A stretch of 64,000 nt of DNA from Petrolisthes cinctipes (lineage: Eukaryota > Arthropoda > Malacostraca > Decapoda > Porcellanidae): assembly GCA_033782935.1 (NCBI GenBank), contig JAWQEG010000128.1:1736001-1800000 (forward strand), read 5' to 3'. Under the pieces are notes generated by a model. That model had not been told where the DNA came from. It saw only the letters and a program-made list of their open reading frames with translations, and searched no databases. Positions within the stretch are counted from its first letter, which is position 1. Every line of letters begins with the position of its first letter. This document shows, piece by piece, positions 61,060 to 64,000 of the stretch. The position numbers were made by a program, and so were the translations under genes.

Positions 61060-64000
61060 GTGTTAGAGTATTTTCAAAATACATGCTCAAAACATACTGA
61101 AAATCGATCTTTTAAGTGCACAAAAGTCGATATGTGCATGCATCTTCAGTACCCATTTATATCTCAAATTCAGGCTCAAAACACCCGAAAATTCAATATT
61201 TTGGGGTCCCAGAAGCAATCTGTACATGCCTACTCAGTGTTAGAGTATTTTCAAAATACAGGCCCAAAACATGCTGAAAATCAATATTTTAGATGCCCAA
61301 AGTCAATATGTGCATGTATCTTCTGTACCCGTTTATATCTCAAATTCAGGCTCAAAACACCCGAAAATTCAATATTTTGGGGTCCCAAAAGCAATCTGTA
61401 CATGCCTACACAGTGCTAGAATATTTTCAAAATATAGGCTAAAAACATGCTAAAAATCGACATTTTAGGTGCCAAAAAATCGATATCTCAAATTCAGTCC
61501 CAAAACTCCCGAAAATTCGATATTTAGAGGTCCCAGAAGGTATCTGTACATGCCTACTCCGTGTTAGAGTATTTTCAAAATACAGGCCAAAAACATACTG
61601 AAAATCGATCTTTTAGGTGCCCAAAAGTCGATATGTGCATGCATCTTCTGTACCCGTTTATATCTCAAATTCAGGCCCTAAACACCCGAAAATTCGATAT
61701 TTTGGGGTCCCACAAGCGATCTGTACATGCCTACTCCGTGTTAGAGTATTTTCAAAATTCAGGCCCAAAACATGCTGAAAATCGATCTTTTAGGTGCCAA
61801 AAAGTCGATATCTCAAATTCAGTCCCAAAACACCCGAAAATTCAATATTTTGGGGTCCCAGAAGCAATCTGTACATGCCTACTCAGTGTTAGAGTATTTT
61901 CAAAATACAGGCCCAAAACATGCTGAAAATCGATATTTTAGATGCCCAAAGTCAATATGTGCATGTATCTTCTGTACCCGTTTATATCTCAAATTCAGGC
62001 TCAAAACACCCGAAAATTCAATATTTTGGGGTCCCAGAAGCAATCTGTACATGCCTACTCAGTGCTAGAATATTTTCAAAATATAGGCTAAAAATATGCT
62101 AAAAATCGATCTTTTAGGTGCCAAAAAGTCGATATCTCAAATTCATTCCCAAAACACCCGAAAATTCGATATTTAGGGGTCCCAGAAGCGATCTGTACAT
62201 GCCTACTCCGTGTTAGAGTATTTTCAAAATACATGCTCAAAACATACTGAAAATCGATCTTTTAGGTGCACAAAAGTCGATATGTGCATGCATCTTCAGT
62301 ACCCGTTTATATCTCAAATTCAGGCTCAAAACACCCGAAAATTCAATATTTTGGGTTCCCAGAAGCAATCTGTAGATGCCTACTCAGTGTTAGAGTATTT
62401 TCAAAATACAGGCCAAAAACATGCTGAAAATCGATATTTTAGATGCCCAAAGTCAATATGTGCATGTATCTTCTGTACCCGTTTATATCTCAAATTCAGG
62501 CTCAAAACACCCGAAAATTCAATATTTTGGGGTCCCAGAAGCAATCTGTACATGCCTACACAGTGCTAGAATATTTTCAAAATATAGGCTAAAAACATGC
62601 TAAAAATCGACATTTTAGGTGCCAAAAAATCGATATATCAAATTCAGTCCCAAAACACCCGAAAATTCGATATTTAGAGGTCCCAGAAGGTATCTGTACA
62701 TGCCTACTCCGTGTTAGAGTATTATCAAAATACAGGCCAAAAACATACTGAAAATCGATCTTTTAGGTGCCCAAAAGTCGATATGTGCATGCATCTTCTG
62801 TACCCGTTTATATCTCAAATTCTGTCCCTAAACACCCGAAAATTCGATATTTTGGGGTCCCAGAAGCGATCTGTACATGCCTACTCCGTGTTAGAGTATT
62901 TTCAAAATTCAGGCCCAAAACATGCTAAAAATCGATATTTTTGGTGCCCAAAGTCAATATGTGCATGTATCTTCTGTACCCGTTTATATCTCAAATTCAG
63001 GCTCAAAACACCCGAAAATTCAATATTTTGGGGTCCCAGAAGCAATCTGTAGAGTGCTAGAATATTTTCAAAATATAGGCTAAAAACATGCTAAAAATCG
63101 ATCTTTTAGGTGCCAAAAAGTCGATATCTCAAATTCAGTTCCAAAACACCCGAAAATTCGATATTTAGGGGTCCCAGAAGCGATCTGTACATGCCTACTC
63201 CGTGTTAGAGTATTTTCAAAATACATGCTCAAAACATACTGAAAATCGATCTTTTAGGTGCCCAAAAGTCGATATGTGCATGCATCTTCTGTACCCGTTT
63301 ATATCTCAAATTCTGGCCCTAAACACCCGAAAATTCAATATTTTGGGGTCCCAGAAGCAATCTGTACAGTGCTAGAATATTTTCAAAATATAGGCTAAAA
63401 ACATGCTAAAAATCGATCTTTTAGGTGCCAAAAAGTCGATATCTCAAATTCAGTCCCAAAACACCCGAAAATTCGATATTTAGGTGTCCCAGAAGCGATC
63501 TGTACATGCCTACTCCGTGTTAGAGTATTTTCAAAATACATGCTCAAAACATACTGAAAATCGATCTTTTAGGTGCACAAAAGTCGATATGTGCATGCAT
63601 CTTCAGTACCCGTTTATATCTCAAATTCAGGCTCAAAACACCCGAAAATTCAATATTTTGGGGTCCCAGAAGCAATCTGTACATGCCTACACAGTGCTAG
63701 AATATTTTCAAAATATAGGCTAAAAACATGCTAAAAATCGACATTTTAGGTGCCAAAAAATCGATATATCAAATTCAGTCCCAAAACACCCGAAAATTCG
63801 ATATTTAGAGGTCCCAGAAGGTATCTGTACATGCCTACTCCGTGTTAGAGTATTTTCAAAATACAGGCCAAAAACATACTGAAAATCGATCTTTTAGGTG
63901 CCCAAAAGTCGATATGTGCATGCATCTTCTGTACCCGTTTATATCTCAAATTCTGTCCCTAAACACCCGAAAATTCGATATTTTGGGGTCCCAGAAGCGA
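61060..64000 (+). repeat. Right-edge mixed units
   Basis: Units: 61060 A1-B1-C2, 61561 (649 bp: A2, B2/C1/B chimera, B1, C1), 62210 A1-B1-C2, 62711 (491: A2, B2 with 10-bp end deletion, C1), 63202 (315: A1/A2 hybrid with the same 10-bp end deletion, C1), 63517 A1-C2 (325) and 63842 A2, cut by the window end after 159 bp. The array evidently continues to the right. Confidence 0.87.

Larger units (their letters stand above)
1..64000 (+). repeat. Continuous satellite-DNA array with A-B-C higher-order repeat
   Basis: The entire window is head-to-tail copies of one AT-rich monomer, all in the same orientation. Each copy starts at a GTGTTAGAGTATTTT-like sequence and carries the landmarks GTCCCAGAAG and TGTACATGCCTAC near its end. 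Three length types occur: A 177 bp, B 176 bp and C 148 bp. Following the starts gives about 134 higher-order units and about 385 monomers. Unit lengths are mostly 501 bp (A-B-C), 324 bp (B-C), 325 bp (A-C) and 678 bp (A-A-B-C). No unique sequence, mobile element, telomeric repeat or inversion breaks the array, and it continues beyond both edges. Such organisation is known from centromeric and pericentromeric satellites of plants and animals; assignment to a centromere here is inference. Family and species are not recognised. Confidence 0.97.

Noticed and set aside
1..64000. CRISPR array
   Set aside because: Regularly spaced repeats are present, but the supposed spacers are themselves the same repeat. 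Unit lengths of 148-177 bp and the lack of cas genes exclude it.
1..64000. Human or primate alpha satellite
   Set aside because: The monomer length is similar to 171 bp, but no familiar alpha-satellite sequence is seen and the CENP-B box match is only partial.
1..64000. Telomeric or subtelomeric simple repeats, or an embedded transposon or LTR
   Set aside because: No TTAGGG- or TTTAGGG-type runs, no long terminal repeats, no polymerase-like frames and no break in monomer phase large enough to hold an insertion were found.
1..64000. Inverted segments or large palindromes within the array
   Set aside because: Every monomer start and landmark reads in the same direction throughout. Only very short palindromes such as TGCATGCA, TGTACA, ATCGAT and GATATC occur.

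Overview
The whole 64 kb window is one uninterrupted satellite-DNA array. I find no protein gene, RNA gene, transposon, CRISPR array or unique sequence. Every line reads as the same AT-rich tandem repeat in one orientation; the one monomer I counted base by base is about 38% GC. The array runs off both ends, since the window opens and closes inside a monomer. Multi-monomer higher-order repeats (HORs) over tens of kilobases, with nested segmental duplications, indicate a eukaryotic centromeric, pericentromeric or other heterochromatic block. I do not recognise the family by name, and no non-repeat sequence allows the species to be assigned.

Repeat grammar. Three monomer types are distinguished by length: A (177 bp), B (176 bp) and C (148 bp). 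All begin at a shared GTGTTAGAGTATTTT-like start. C is a full-length monomer that lost 29 bp between two short ATAT sequences. Each type has two sequence classes (A1/A2, B1/B2, C1/C2). A-B-C makes the canonical 501-bp HOR. The classes often alternate as A1-B1-C2 followed by A2-B2-C1, a 1,002-bp hexamer. Each full monomer is itself a diverged direct dimer of two halves of about 86-90 bp, so there are at least four levels: half, monomer, 501-bp trimer and 1,002-bp hexamer. Segmental duplications of 0.8-5 kb lie on top. I mapped about 134 HOR units and about 385 monomers by following the monomer starts.

Layout. 1-18.6 kb is a heterogeneous zone of 501-bp trimers and 324-bp B-C dimers with several local duplications. 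18.3-30.2 kb is a zone of nested 3,473-, 1,827- and 1,326-bp duplications carrying a B1/C2 hybrid monomer. 27.7-48 kb is marked by 678-bp A-A-B-C tetramers, with a 2,004-bp tandem duplication at 37.4-41.4 kb. 49.5-59.4 kb is a tandem duplication of a block of about 5 kb carrying several unusual internal deletions. 59.4-61.1 kb is a nearly perfect 826-bp tandem duplication. 61-64 kb is mixed.

The 60-178 codon open frames are by-products of repeat arithmetic: 177, 324, 501 and 678 are all multiples of three. They are not annotated as genes. The main interest is the readable history of how the satellite evolved: half-unit dimerisation, a founding deletion, unequal exchange, hybrid monomers, and local spread of private variants.
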